Positions 8,776-16,744 of a DNA stretch of 64,000 bases are shown piece after piece. The position numbers and the translations under genes are program-made. Position 1 is the stretch's first letter. Each line of letters begins with the position of its first letter. Source of the stretch: Porphyromonadaceae bacterium (GTDB lineage Bacteria; Bacteroidota; Bacteroidia; Bacteroidales; Porphyromonadaceae); the NCBI GenBank assembly GCA_030528555.1, contig JAUMYQ010000002.1:109872-173871 (forward strand), read 5' to 3'. Below the pieces are notes generated by a model. That model saw nothing but the letters and a program-made list of their open reading frames with translations. It did not search any database and had not been told where the DNA came from.

Positions 8776-9945
8776 CTAGAATCCCTTGGTTATCATGCCA
8801 CTGCCGAAGCAAATCCGCCCTTCGGTGTCGTAGACGACGGCATATTGCCCTGGGGCAATGCCCTGCACATCCGCCTCGCTATCGATGCGATACACATCAC
8901 GCTCCGCATCGTAGCTGAGCGTCCCATGGGTAAAGTCGGGCGTGTGGCGAATTTTGAAGAGGACACTAATCGGAGCTCTCGCCTCGGGCGCAACCTCCGC
9001 CCTGGCAAAGTAGCTCCAGGGATCACGGCTGATGAAGTTCATAGCCTCGGTCACGATGTGCCGCCCATACTGATCTGCCGGGTCATAGCCCCGGCTAACG
9101 AGGATGACATTGCGCTTGATGTCCTTCTTGACCACGAACCACGGTCCGCCACTCAGGCCAAGCCCCTTGCGCTGTCCGATAGTATGAAACCAATAGCCGT
9201 TGTGCCAACCGAGGGTCTGCCCCGTCTCTCGCTCGATGATGCGCCCACGCTTGGTCCCGAGTGCGCGCTCGATGAACTCGTTATAATTGACCTTGCCCAA
9301 GAAACAAATGCCTTGGCTGTCCTTACGGTGTGCGCTCGCTAGGTTTGCCGCCTCCGCCACGGCGCGCACCTCCGCCTTAGTCAGATGCCCCGTAGGGAAG
9401 AGGAGCTTGCTCACTTGGGCGAAGTTGATTTGGGCGAGGAAGTCCGTTTGGTCCTTCACCGGGTCGGGCGCAGTAGAGAGATATAGGGTATCGCCCTCGT
9501 AGGTCGTGGTGGCGTAATGCCCTGTGGCGATGAAGTCGAAGTCCTTCCCCCAACGCTCCTCGAAGCAACCGAACTTGATGAGCTTATTACACATCATATC
9601 GGGGTTGGGCGTAAGTCCCTTGGCCACGGTGTCGATGGTGTATTGCACCACGTTGGCCCAATACTCATCGTGCAGGGGGACGATATTGAGGGGGAGATCG
9701 TACTGGCGAGCCAGCAGCTCCACCAGCGCAATATCGTCCTCCCAAGAGCAGTCCTCAAAGCCATCCCGATCCATCCCGATCTGGATGTAGAAGAGCGTTG
9801 GGCGCAGCCCTGCCTTGGTGAGCAGATGTACCACCACGCTGCTGTCCACGCCACCAGAAACAAGGGCAGCCACCCGAGGGGTTCCGATGCCAGAGCGTGC
9901 AATGCGCTCCAGCGTCGGGGCAATCAGTTTATTTAGTTCTATCAT
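8776..9945 (-). CDS. mnmA: tRNA-specific 2-thiouridylase
   Basis: A 389-residue cytoplasmic enzyme that makes 2-thiouridine at the wobble position of Lys, Glu and Gln tRNAs using ATP and a persulfide sulfur donor. The PP-loop SGGVDSS is at residues 30-36. The catalytic cysteine pair is present: Cys119 in NPDMMCNKLIKFG and Cys214 in DSQGICFLG. FATGHYA-type sequence (IATGHYATT) near 139 and HTIGQRKGLGLSGG near 255 are typical. The length fits the family. It lies 60 nt downstream of the PepSY gene and may be cotranscribed with the following hexosaminidase, although no functional link is apparent. Confidence 0.96.
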   Translation of the reverse strand: MIELNKLIAPTLERIARSGIGTPRVAALVSGGVDSSVVVHLLTKAGLRPTLFYIQIGMDRDGFEDCSWEDDIALVELLARQYDLPLNIVPLHDEYWANVVQYTIDTVAKGLTPNPDMMCNKLIKFGCFEERWGKDFDFIATGHYATTTYEGDTLYLSTAPDPVKDQTDFLAQINFAQVSKLLFPTGHLTKAEVRAVAEAANLASAHRKDSQGICFLGKVNYNEFIERALGTKRGRIIERETGQTLGWHNGYWFHTIGQRKGLGLSGGPWFVVKKDIKRNVILVSRGYDPADQYGRHIVTEAMNFISRDPWSYFARAEVAPEARAPISVLFKIRHTPDFTHGTLSYDAERDVYRIDSEADVQGIAPGQYAVVYDTEGRICFGSGMITKGF

Positions 9946-10005
9946 CTTAATCCTAGCAAAATTGAGAGAGGTTCATTCGTGCGCGAGATGCAAGGCAACA
10001 TATTA

Positions 10006-11112
10006 TTATGAATGACGGCTGCTCTTAGTGGTTTTCTTGCGGTTCATGATGTACATCCCTGTCCAGGGCAGTGTCGCCCCGATGAGGACAACGATGAGGG
10101 TCAGCAGCTTGCTTAGCCATCCGCCCCAGCTACCCGTGTGCAGAGCGTAGATCCAGCCACGCACTCGCTGCCCTCGGTTCTCCTCGGCATAGGGTGTAAT
10201 CTTCGTTATCTCTCCTGAGCTTGGGTCGAAGGTGACCTTATCTACCGCCCGAGGGTTGCCGAAGAAGCCACATACAGACACCTCCGCCTTGCCGTTCCCC
10301 ACTCGGATGCTTCGGCTCTCGGGGTACTGTACTTTTAGCTGCCGTGCCACAGTCGTCCATTGGGCGTAGTCGATGGTGGGGAGCTCGGCCTCGCCCTCTG
10401 CGCTGGGCTGACCCTTTTTCTGCGGATACTCTGTACCGAATATGCCGTATAGACCGCTGCGCCACCAAGGGAAGGACCAGTTTAGCCCCGTTATGGCCAT
10501 GACGAGCAGAGGGATGAGGACGTAGATACCTAGCGAGCGGTGCAGGTCATAAAGCAGACGTTGGCGGCTCGCTGTCGTCTTGACGGTAAGTGAGGGCTTC
10601 AAGGCTTTGCGCCCCTTGGGCAGCCATACGATTAGACCCGAGAGGAGGACGAGTAGGAAGCCCAGCGTGCCATAGCCCACGATCGCCTTACCCCAAGACT
10701 TCGACCCATCAAGCAGCCAGCGGTGCAGGCGCATCACTCCCCCGAAGAAGCCATCACGCTTCGTGCGCCGTCCCACGATCTCGCCTGTGTAGGGGTTCAC
10801 ATAGAGCATCTCTTCGCCACGCTCGAGGTGGGCGATGTAGTTGCGCCCCTTTTCGGAGGGGATGGTTATGCCACTGACTGCATTTTGCTTCTCTTCACCC
10901 AGGGTGTGGAGTGTGAGGGACTGGGCAAGGTCGCTCAGTTCGATGGGGACAATATCCTCCCCTGGTGGCGTGCTGAAGTACAGCTTGGGCGAAGCTAGCT
11001 CTCGCAGTTCGTCCTCAAAGAGCATCATCGCCCCCGTCAGGCAGAGGAGGCTCACAAGCACCCCGACGAGTATCCCAACGCCTCGGTGCAGGGCAAGTGC
11101 TATTTTCTTCAT
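10006..11112 (-). CDS. PepSY-associated transmembrane protein
   Basis: An inner-membrane protein of 368 residues beginning MKKIALALHRGVGILVGVLV. It has about four membrane segments (near 11-33, about 150-172, about 195-215 and close to the C-terminus) and PepSY-like periplasmic parts, including YVNPYTGEIVGRR. The arrangement RLHRWLLDG and LLYDLHRSLGIYV with paired His is that of the PepSY_TM family, whose members often accompany TonB-dependent siderophore or haem uptake and may be ferric reductases. No receptor gene adjoins it here. The frame extends upstream to 11193, but a TAnnTTTG-type element at 11154-11161 lies inside that extension, and the family pattern starts at the Met at 11112, so I chose 11112. 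Confidence 0.85.
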   Translation of the reverse strand: MKKIALALHRGVGILVGVLVSLLCLTGAMMLFEDELRELASPKLYFSTPPGEDIVPIELSDLAQSLTLHTLGEEKQNAVSGITIPSEKGRNYIAHLERGEEMLYVNPYTGEIVGRRTKRDGFFGGVMRLHRWLLDGSKSWGKAIVGYGTLGFLLVLLSGLIVWLPKGRKALKPSLTVKTTASRQRLLYDLHRSLGIYVLIPLLVMAITGLNWSFPWWRSGLYGIFGTEYPQKKGQPSAEGEAELPTIDYAQWTTVARQLKVQYPESRSIRVGNGKAEVSVCGFFGNPRAVDKVTFDPSSGEITKITPYAEENRGQRVRGWIYALHTGSWGGWLSKLLTLIVVLIGATLPWTGMYIMNRKKTTKSSRHS

Positions 11113-11153
11113 TATCCTAATCTTGTTTGTTTGAAAAGATAGAAAGAGCGTGG

Positions 11154-11161
11154 CAAAGATA
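11154..11161 (-). promoter_or_regulatory. Candidate -7 box (TATCTTTG) for the PepSY gene
   Basis: On the minus strand TATCTTTG matches the Bacteroidetes -7 consensus TAnnTTTG. Transcription would begin near 11147, about 35 nt ahead of the ATG at 11112. No good -33 TTG was found at the usual 19-21 nt spacing. Confidence 0.4.
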
Positions 11162-11350
11162 CCCATTTCGCCCTCACTCTTAGTTCCCATCACGTTGTAT
11201 TCTGGTCACTTTGATACTTGCGCTCTTCATCCTGATGATGAGGGTAGTTGCGTCAAAATTTGGACAGGTTTTCTGAGTAATTGCTCACGCGAGACGGCAT
11301 GAAATTATTTCCTTTATTCCCAGATGATTAAGTTTGATTCCGACTGATGC

Positions 11351-11470
11351 GAAAAATCTTCGGGAACATTCGAAAAAAACTTCCCGAACTTTTTAGAAAA
11401 AGATCGGGAACTCCGAGAAAAAAGTTCGGGAAGTTTTTGTGAAAAGATGGGGTGTTTTTCTAACGATATC
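11351..11470. repeat. CGGGAA-rich intergenic repeat, copy A
   Basis: A block of alternating motifs CTTCGGGAAC, ACTTCCCGAAC, GATCGGGAACTCCGAG and AAGTTCGGGAAG, separated by A or T runs, ending in GATGGGGTGTTTTTC. The opposed motifs can pair into hairpins. It is highly similar in sequence and orientation to 54351-54470 and related to 39231-39370. It lies about 190 bp upstream of the candidate -7 box of the minus-strand PepSY gene. Confidence 0.8.
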
Positions 11471-11744
11471 AGGATGAGTAGATTATTAGTTCTTTGGGAC
11501 TAGGACCAAGGAGGGGTAGGTTCTTTTCGCATTTTGACGAGATTACCTAGGTCTGATGGCCGATACTTCATAGTTATATGGAGGTCATTTTTATGATACT
11601 TTACGATTATACAACCTGATTGATGAGCTAGAGCTTGAGAACTAGTAAGCGTAAATGGAACCAAGAGCCTGCTTCCTTGCTTTACGTTTAGGTAGCTTGG
11701 CAAGCTCAAATAGCGACTAGTTAGATAATTATTCGAGGGGGCTA
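11471..11744. other. Intergenic region with a doubtful small minus-strand ORF
   Basis: Between repeat A and the lipoprotein promoter there is no recognised gene. A 69-codon minus-strand ORF (11500-11709, starting MSLPSYLN and ending PTPPWS) has no known domain or signal. It ends next to the repeat in the same relative position as a similar-sized ORF beside repeat C, so it may be a degraded relic or part of the repeat unit. Confidence 0.35.
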
Positions 11745-11775
11745 TTGTGAGAATAGAATGGTTGTTATACCTTTG
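11745..11775 (+). promoter_or_regulatory. Promoter for the small lipoprotein gene (TTG ... TACCTTTG)
   Basis: A TTG at 11745-11747 and TACCTTTG at 11768-11775 are separated by 20 nt, matching the Bacteroidetes -33/-7 pattern. Transcription would start near 11782, giving a leader of about 40 nt. Confidence 0.6.
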
Positions 11776-11823
11776 TCGCGTTTTAGAGTTAGGAATTACT
11801 AGAATATTAAAAATTCAAGAACA

Positions 11824-12033
11824 ATGAAGAAGTTTGTATCTCTTTGCGCTTTCGTAGCAGCTCTGTCTTTCGCCTCTTGCGAGCAGGCTAACAAGGCTAA
11901 AGAAACTGCTACTGATGCAGTAGAAAACGTAGCTGAAGAAGTAAAGGCTGGAGTAGAAGCTGTAGACTCTGCTGCAACTGCAACTGTTGAAGCTATCGAA
12001 GCTGCTGTAGATTCAGTTGCTCAGGCTAATTAG
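11824..12033 (+). CDS. Small Ala/Val/Glu-rich lipoprotein with 11-residue periodicity
   Basis: A 69-residue protein with a type II signal peptide: MKKFVSLC, a hydrophobic stretch, then lipobox FASC with Cys19 as the lipid attachment site. The mature ~50 residues contain almost only Ala, Val, Glu, Lys, Thr, Ser and Asp and fall into four 11-residue blocks (KETATDAVENV, AEEVKAGVEAV, DSAATATVEAI, EAAVDSVAQAN). This is a periodicity typical of extended amphipathic helices such as LEA or apolipoprotein-like proteins. It has its own promoter and terminator and codes with few rare choices, suggesting strong expression. The function is unknown; an envelope-associated helical lipoprotein is the safest description. 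Confidence 0.8.
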   Translation: MKKFVSLCAFVAALSFASCEQANKAKETATDAVENVAEEVKAGVEAVDSAATATVEAIEAAVDSVAQAN

Positions 12034-12113
12034 TAGCCTGCGACTGTCTTAGGTCGCGTCACAAAGAAGATTTAGGTATGATGGGCTGGAGCCTATCATG
12101 CTTGTCAAGAGGG

Positions 12114-12147
12114 TAAGGTGTAGATTGGTCTACATCTTATTCTTTTT
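12114..12147 (+). terminator. Rho-independent terminator of the small lipoprotein gene
   Basis: AAGGTGTAGA pairs with TCTACATCTT (one G-T wobble) around a 4-nt loop and is followed by ATTCTTTTT. Confidence 0.75.
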
Positions 12148-12230
12148 ATGGGCATATCTAGCCATTTATCTCCCTCTCAAGCTGTATATTTGTGTTGTTT
12201 GGAGAGGAGGATCCTCACCGAAGTAGAATT

Positions 12231-13556
12231 ATGAGAAAGAATAAAGTTGATATGATTACGCTCGGCTGCTCCAAAAACTTGGTAGACAGCGAGCTCCTAA
12301 TACGCCAGTTCCTAGCCAATGGCTACAAGGTCCAGCACAACTCCGATGTGGTGGATGGCGAAATTGTCGTCATCAATACCTGTGGTTTCATCAAAGACGC
12401 TCAGGAGGAGTCCATCAATACTATCCTCGAGATTGTCCAGGGTAAGAAGCGTGGTACGGTAGGCAAGGTTTACGTTATGGGCTGCCTGACGGAGCGGTTC
12501 ATGGACGAACTGAAGGCCGAAATCCCAGAGGTGGACAAGTTCTATGGGAAGTTCAACTGGAAGCAGCTCATCACTGACCTAGGTAAGGCTTACTATCATG
12601 ATCCCCTTGGGGGGAATAGGAGCATTACTACCCCTAAGCACTATGCCTACCTCAAGATCTCGGAAGGCTGCGACCGCACTTGCTCCTACTGCGCCATCCC
12701 CATAAGTACAGGGCGACATCGCTCTCGCTCTATGGATGACATCATGAGCGAAGCTCAGTGCCTCGTAGATGGTGGGGTGAAAGAGCTTCAACTCATCGCC
12801 CAAGAGCTGACTTATTATGGTCTCGATCTCTACAAAGAGCACAAACTTCCCGAGCTGGTGGAGCGGCTCTCCGACATTGAGGGGCTTGAGTGGCTACGTT
12901 TGCATTACGCTTATCCGAACGCTTTTCCAAAAGACCTCATGCGAGTAATGCGAGAGCGAGAGAATGTGTGTAATTATCTAGATATTGCGCTACAGCATAT
13001 CAGCGATCCTATGCTCCGAGCCATGCGCCGCCATACAACCAAGGCAGAGACCTATGATCTTATCCGCTATATGCGCTCTGAGGTCCCAGGCATTCATCTA
13101 CGCACTACGATGATTGTAGGGCATCCAGGTGAGACAGAGGCCGACTTTGTCGAGCTTCTGGACTTCGTGCGAGATGTTCGCTTTGAGCGGCTCGGAGCTT
13201 TCGTTTACTCCCACGAGGAGGGGACGTATGCTCACCAGCATTATACGGACGATATTCCTCTAGAAGTCAAGCAAGAGCGCATCGAGGAGCTGATGCGTGT
13301 GCAGGAAGGTATTGCGGCCGAGCTCAATGCAGCGAAGATCGGTCAGCAGCTACGTGTGATGGTAGATCGCCGAGAGGGTGACTACTATATTGGGCGCACG
13401 GAGTACGATTCGCCCGAGGTCGACCAAGAGGTACTCATAAAGTATATTGAAGGCCAGGAGCTTCTGCTCGGTGCGTTGTATATGGTGGACATTACTTCGG
13501 CAGATGTCTTTGACCTCTATGGCAGCTTGTGCCACGAGGCAGTCAGTAATAAGTAA
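12231..13556 (+). CDS. rimO: Ribosomal protein S12 methylthiotransferase (radical SAM)
   Basis: A 441-residue radical-SAM enzyme that adds a methylthio group to the conserved Asp of ribosomal protein S12. The N-terminal UPF0004 domain has ITLGCSKNLVDSE and INTCGFI. The radical-SAM cluster is CDRTCSYC in KISEGCDRTCSYCAIP near residue 145, and ISTGRHRSR follows as expected. A C-terminal TRAM domain ends the protein (RVMVDRREGDYYIGRTEYDS). The reading frame is open from a GTG at 12192, but a TATATTTG element at 12185-12192 would place transcription start after that codon, so I chose the ATG at 12231. The 13-nt gap to the next gene suggests cotranscription. Confidence 0.95.
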   Translation: MRKNKVDMITLGCSKNLVDSELLIRQFLANGYKVQHNSDVVDGEIVVINTCGFIKDAQEESINTILEIVQGKKRGTVGKVYVMGCLTERFMDELKAEIPEVDKFYGKFNWKQLITDLGKAYYHDPLGGNRSITTPKHYAYLKISEGCDRTCSYCAIPISTGRHRSRSMDDIMSEAQCLVDGGVKELQLIAQELTYYGLDLYKEHKLPELVERLSDIEGLEWLRLHYAYPNAFPKDLMRVMRERENVCNYLDIALQHISDPMLRAMRRHTTKAETYDLIRYMRSEVPGIHLRTTMIVGHPGETEADFVELLDFVRDVRFERLGAFVYSHEEGTYAHQHYTDDIPLEVKQERIEELMRVQEGIAAELNAAKIGQQLRVMVDRREGDYYIGRTEYDSPEVDQEVLIKYIEGQELLLGALYMVDITSADVFDLYGSLCHEAVSNK

Positions 13557-13569
13557 ACTTAAGTAGGAT

Positions 13570-15258
13570 ATGAAAACAAAGTTAAGGGCACTTCTCGCCT
13601 GTATCATTGCCTTTACGGGATGGCAGGCTCTATGGGCAGATGACTATAAGCACGAAGTTCCAGACCGTCCACGCATCGTTGTTGGGATGATTGTGGATCA
13701 AATGTCGTGGGATTACCTCTATCGCTACGCAGATCGTTTCGGGGAGGGGGGATTTCGTCGGTTACTCAAGGAGGGTTTTAACTGTCACAATGCACGCATT
13801 GACTACATTCCCTCGGTGACAGCCATAGGGCACGCCACAGTTTATACGGGCAGTGTGCCTAGTATTCATGGTATTGCTGGCAATCACTTTTATGAGGGAC
13901 GGAATGGGCGCTACTGCACGGAGGATAGCACTGTCATGACTGTTGGCGCAGAGCCCGGTAAGAGCGGGCAAATGTCTCCTCGAAACATGCGCGCTACCTC
14001 CATTACGGATGAGCTTAAGCTCGCCACTAACTTTCGCAGTAAGGTCGTGGGCGTTGCCATTAAAGACCGCGGTGCTATTCTGCCTGCAGGGCATACGGCT
14101 GATGCCGCCTATTGGTTTGATGACAAGAGTGGTCACTTCATTACCAGCACTTATTATATGAAGGAGCTACCTCGATGGGTGCGCAAGTTCAACGATCAGC
14201 GTCTGCCTGAGAAGTATTTGCGTCAAGGATGGCGGTCGCTCTATGCTGCCAAGACATATCTGGAGAGCCTCCCCGATGATAATCCTTATGAGGCTGGTTG
14301 GGCAGAGGGGCATGGTCCTACTCTACCGCTCGATACCAAGACACTAGGCCAGAAGCAAGGCTTTGGCGTTATCCGTACAACTCCTATGGGTAATACACTT
14401 ACGCTCGATATGGCCAGGGCCGCTATCGAGGGGGAGGAGTTGGGCGCATATCGCAAGGGTGAGCCTGTGTCTACCGACTTCCTTGCCGTTAGCCTCTCCT
14501 CTACGGACTATATCGGGCACCGATATGCTCCACTTTCGATGGAGATAGAGGATACTTATCTGCGTCTAGATAGAGACCTCAAGAGCTTCTTCGATTACCT
14601 CGATGCACGCTATGGTAAGGATGGCTACCTATTCTTTTTGACCGCAGATCATGCCGCGGGACACAACCTAAAGTTTCTTGAGGATAGGAAGCTCCCGGGG
14701 CGAGCTTGGCGGAGTGATTTGGCTCGCAAACTAGTGGACTCTGTTTGTCGAGCTGAGCTGGGGGCTGAGGCGAAGGTTTTTGTGGCTGTGGCGAACAACC
14801 AGGTCTTTTTTGATGATGCAGAGCTGGACCGACTTGGGGCCGATCGCTCGCGCCTCTACGAATCAGTTAGGCGTCAGCTCGACCGAATGCCTGGTGTAGC
14901 CTATTCGGTAGTTATGGAAGAGGCTTCGACTGCCACACTTCCAGAGGACATCAAGCAGCGTGCTATCAATGGCTATTGTCGTGGGCGTAGTGGGGCCATC
15001 TTCGTTGTCTTGCACCCAGGTTGGTATAGTCATGGTAGCAGCACTCCAGCCAAAGGAACATCTCACTCAGTGTGGGCTCCATACGATACGCATATCCCCC
15101 TTATTTTCCTAGGGCACAAGGTGCGTTCTGGTCATCTCTATCGCCAAGTATATATGACAGACATTGCAGCAACGCTCGCCATGTACCTCAAGATTCAGCT
15201 CCCTAGTGGTTGTATTGGTCGTCCTATCGAGGAGCTATTTAAGGATTTGGATGACTAA
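13570..15258 (+). CDS. PafA-like alkaline phosphatase, exported
   Basis: A 562-residue member of the alkaline phosphatase superfamily with a signal peptide (MKTKLRALLACIIAFTGW ... LWAD). The features match PafA, the phosphate-irrepressible phosphatase of Flavobacteriia: IVDQMSWDYL with metal-ligand Asp43, nucleophile Thr84 in PSVTAIGHATVYTG, Asn105 in GIAGNHFY, and the Lys165/Arg167 pair in IKDRGAILPAGH. Further metal ligands are in STDYIGHRY and LTADHAAGH. It would hydrolyse phosphate monoesters in the periplasm. It follows rimO closely. No Pho-box analogue is visible. A phosphodiesterase activity is the main alternative within the superfamily, but Thr, Asn, Lys and Arg together favour PafA. 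Confidence 0.9.
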   Translation: MKTKLRALLACIIAFTGWQALWADDYKHEVPDRPRIVVGMIVDQMSWDYLYRYADRFGEGGFRRLLKEGFNCHNARIDYIPSVTAIGHATVYTGSVPSIHGIAGNHFYEGRNGRYCTEDSTVMTVGAEPGKSGQMSPRNMRATSITDELKLATNFRSKVVGVAIKDRGAILPAGHTADAAYWFDDKSGHFITSTYYMKELPRWVRKFNDQRLPEKYLRQGWRSLYAAKTYLESLPDDNPYEAGWAEGHGPTLPLDTKTLGQKQGFGVIRTTPMGNTLTLDMARAAIEGEELGAYRKGEPVSTDFLAVSLSSTDYIGHRYAPLSMEIEDTYLRLDRDLKSFFDYLDARYGKDGYLFFLTADHAAGHNLKFLEDRKLPGRAWRSDLARKLVDSVCRAELGAEAKVFVAVANNQVFFDDAELDRLGADRSRLYESVRRQLDRMPGVAYSVVMEEASTATLPEDIKQRAINGYCRGRSGAIFVVLHPGWYSHGSSTPAKGTSHSVWAPYDTHIPLIFLGHKVRSGHLYRQVYMTDIAATLAMYLKIQLPSGCIGRPIEELFKDLDD

Positions 15259-15455
15259 GCTTCATCCTTTTTGACCTTCCTTCTTATTGGCTTAGCCCCC
15301 GAGATGCTTTATTTATCTGATTGTTTATTAGGAGAGAATGAGTGGGGTGTTTGCCAGAGGGAGGCGTTGTGGAGTATGGAATATATGGGTAGATGGATGA
15401 AGATAAGAGGAGAAACTACTAAATTCGCCCTTAAATAACTTAAACAAGAGTAAAA

Positions 15456-16565
15456 ATGAAAATAAAAGATTTAAGTGTGACAAAAGCTTTCGCTCGCTAT
15501 GGCGTGGCTTTTCTTTCGACTATTGTAGTGATGACTTCTTTGGGGTGTGAGAAGAAGCCAAGCTGCGTTATTACAGGTAGTGTGGATGGTGCTTCGGATG
15601 AGGATTCGGTTTATCTAGAGGTGCTAGACAATGGTGAGCTACGGTTCGTTGCTTCGGCCCCAATTACTAACGATACTTTTAGGCTAGAGGGACAGATCGA
15701 TACGGTTGCGGCCTACTATCTGTCTTGTGGTACGGAGAGCAATTCGTTCTCTACGCCAATATTTTTGGATGGCCCTAGGGTGACGGTTCGGCTGGAAGAG
15801 GCGGCTGAGCGTATTGTAGGCACGCCAGCCAACGATGCCTACCAAGAGATAAGGTCCAAGGTCAATGAGACTAGGGGCAAGATGATGGCCCTTGAGGCAG
15901 ATACTACGCTTACGGATGAGGAGCAAAACCAGCGGTACGATCAGCTGGATGAGGAGTACGAAGAGATCTTTAGGGATGGGATCAAGAAGAATATCGCTAA
16001 CAGAGTGGGGCTCTTCCTCTTTAAACAGAGATATTGGTATAATAATCTAAGGGAGAACCTTGAACTTCTGAGCCAGATACCAAAAGCTTATCATAGTGAT
16101 CCCGAGCTTGTGGGGCTAAAGGCGATGTTTGAGCAGCAAAAAGAGACCGATGTTATGCGCCTCTATACGGACCTTGAGCTACAGACCCCAGAGGGCAAGA
16201 GTGTGCGTCTCTCCGATTATGTAGGCAAGGGTAAGCCCGTACTGATCGACTTTTGGGCAAGCTGGTGCGGTCCGTGTCGTCAAAGTATGCCTCAGCTAGT
16301 TGAGCTCTATGCTAAGTATAAGGATCAGTTTGAGATTGTAGGCATATCGCTTGATGAAGACAGGGAGGCGTGGCAGTCGGCTATAACTAAGCTTGGTATT
16401 ACTTGGCCACAGATGTCCGATCTTAAGGGCTGGAGCAGTATCGCAGCCAAGGAGTATGGTGTTAATGCTATTCCTCATACGATACTTATAGACAAGGAGG
16501 GTGTCATTCTGGCTCGTGAGCTAGAAGGGGAGCATTTGGAGCAGCTGCTCGTCAGTCTATTCTAG
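15456..16565 (+). CDS. TlpA-like thioredoxin-fold lipoprotein (DUF4369 plus redoxin)
   Basis: A 369-residue lipoprotein: N-terminal hydrophobic segment and lipobox TSLGC (Cys31). A DUF4369-like beta domain follows (ITGSVDGASDEDSVYLEVL, about residues 37-125), then a helical linker rich in Glu and Lys, then an AhpC/TSA-redoxin domain with catalytic WCGPC (Cys271, Cys274) in LIDFWASWCGPCRQSMPQL. The cis-Pro loop NAIPHTILID is near 345. Such proteins are periplasmic thiol-disulfide reductases, numerous in Bacteroidales. It stands alone, with about 200 nt of unremarkable sequence before it and a strong terminator after it. The client protein is unknown. Confidence 0.92.
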   Translation: MKIKDLSVTKAFARYGVAFLSTIVVMTSLGCEKKPSCVITGSVDGASDEDSVYLEVLDNGELRFVASAPITNDTFRLEGQIDTVAAYYLSCGTESNSFSTPIFLDGPRVTVRLEEAAERIVGTPANDAYQEIRSKVNETRGKMMALEADTTLTDEEQNQRYDQLDEEYEEIFRDGIKKNIANRVGLFLFKQRYWYNNLRENLELLSQIPKAYHSDPELVGLKAMFEQQKETDVMRLYTDLELQTPEGKSVRLSDYVGKGKPVLIDFWASWCGPCRQSMPQLVELYAKYKDQFEIVGISLDEDREAWQSAITKLGITWPQMSDLKGWSSIAAKEYGVNAIPHTILIDKEGVILARELEGEHLEQLLVSLF

Positions 16566-16594
16566 TGGCTCTGGCACTCTAGGCCCAAAGAGCT

Positions 16595-16650
16595 TGCCCA
16601 CGGGGCACAACCAACTGGTTGTGCCCCGTGGGCGTTTGTGTGTCTTTTTT
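16595..16650 (+). terminator. Strong Rho-independent terminator after the TlpA-like gene
   Basis: A 15-bp or longer stem (GCCCACGGGGCACAA and TTGTGCCCCGTGGGC) with a short loop is followed by GTCTTTTTT. Confidence 0.9.
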
Positions 16651-16744
16651 GTTTGCAGAGTGCTGTTTCTTGTGAACAAAAAGGCTACTTTTGTTCAAAT
16701 ACACCAATAAAGTAGTTCGATAACTCAAATAAATAGAAGTAAAG

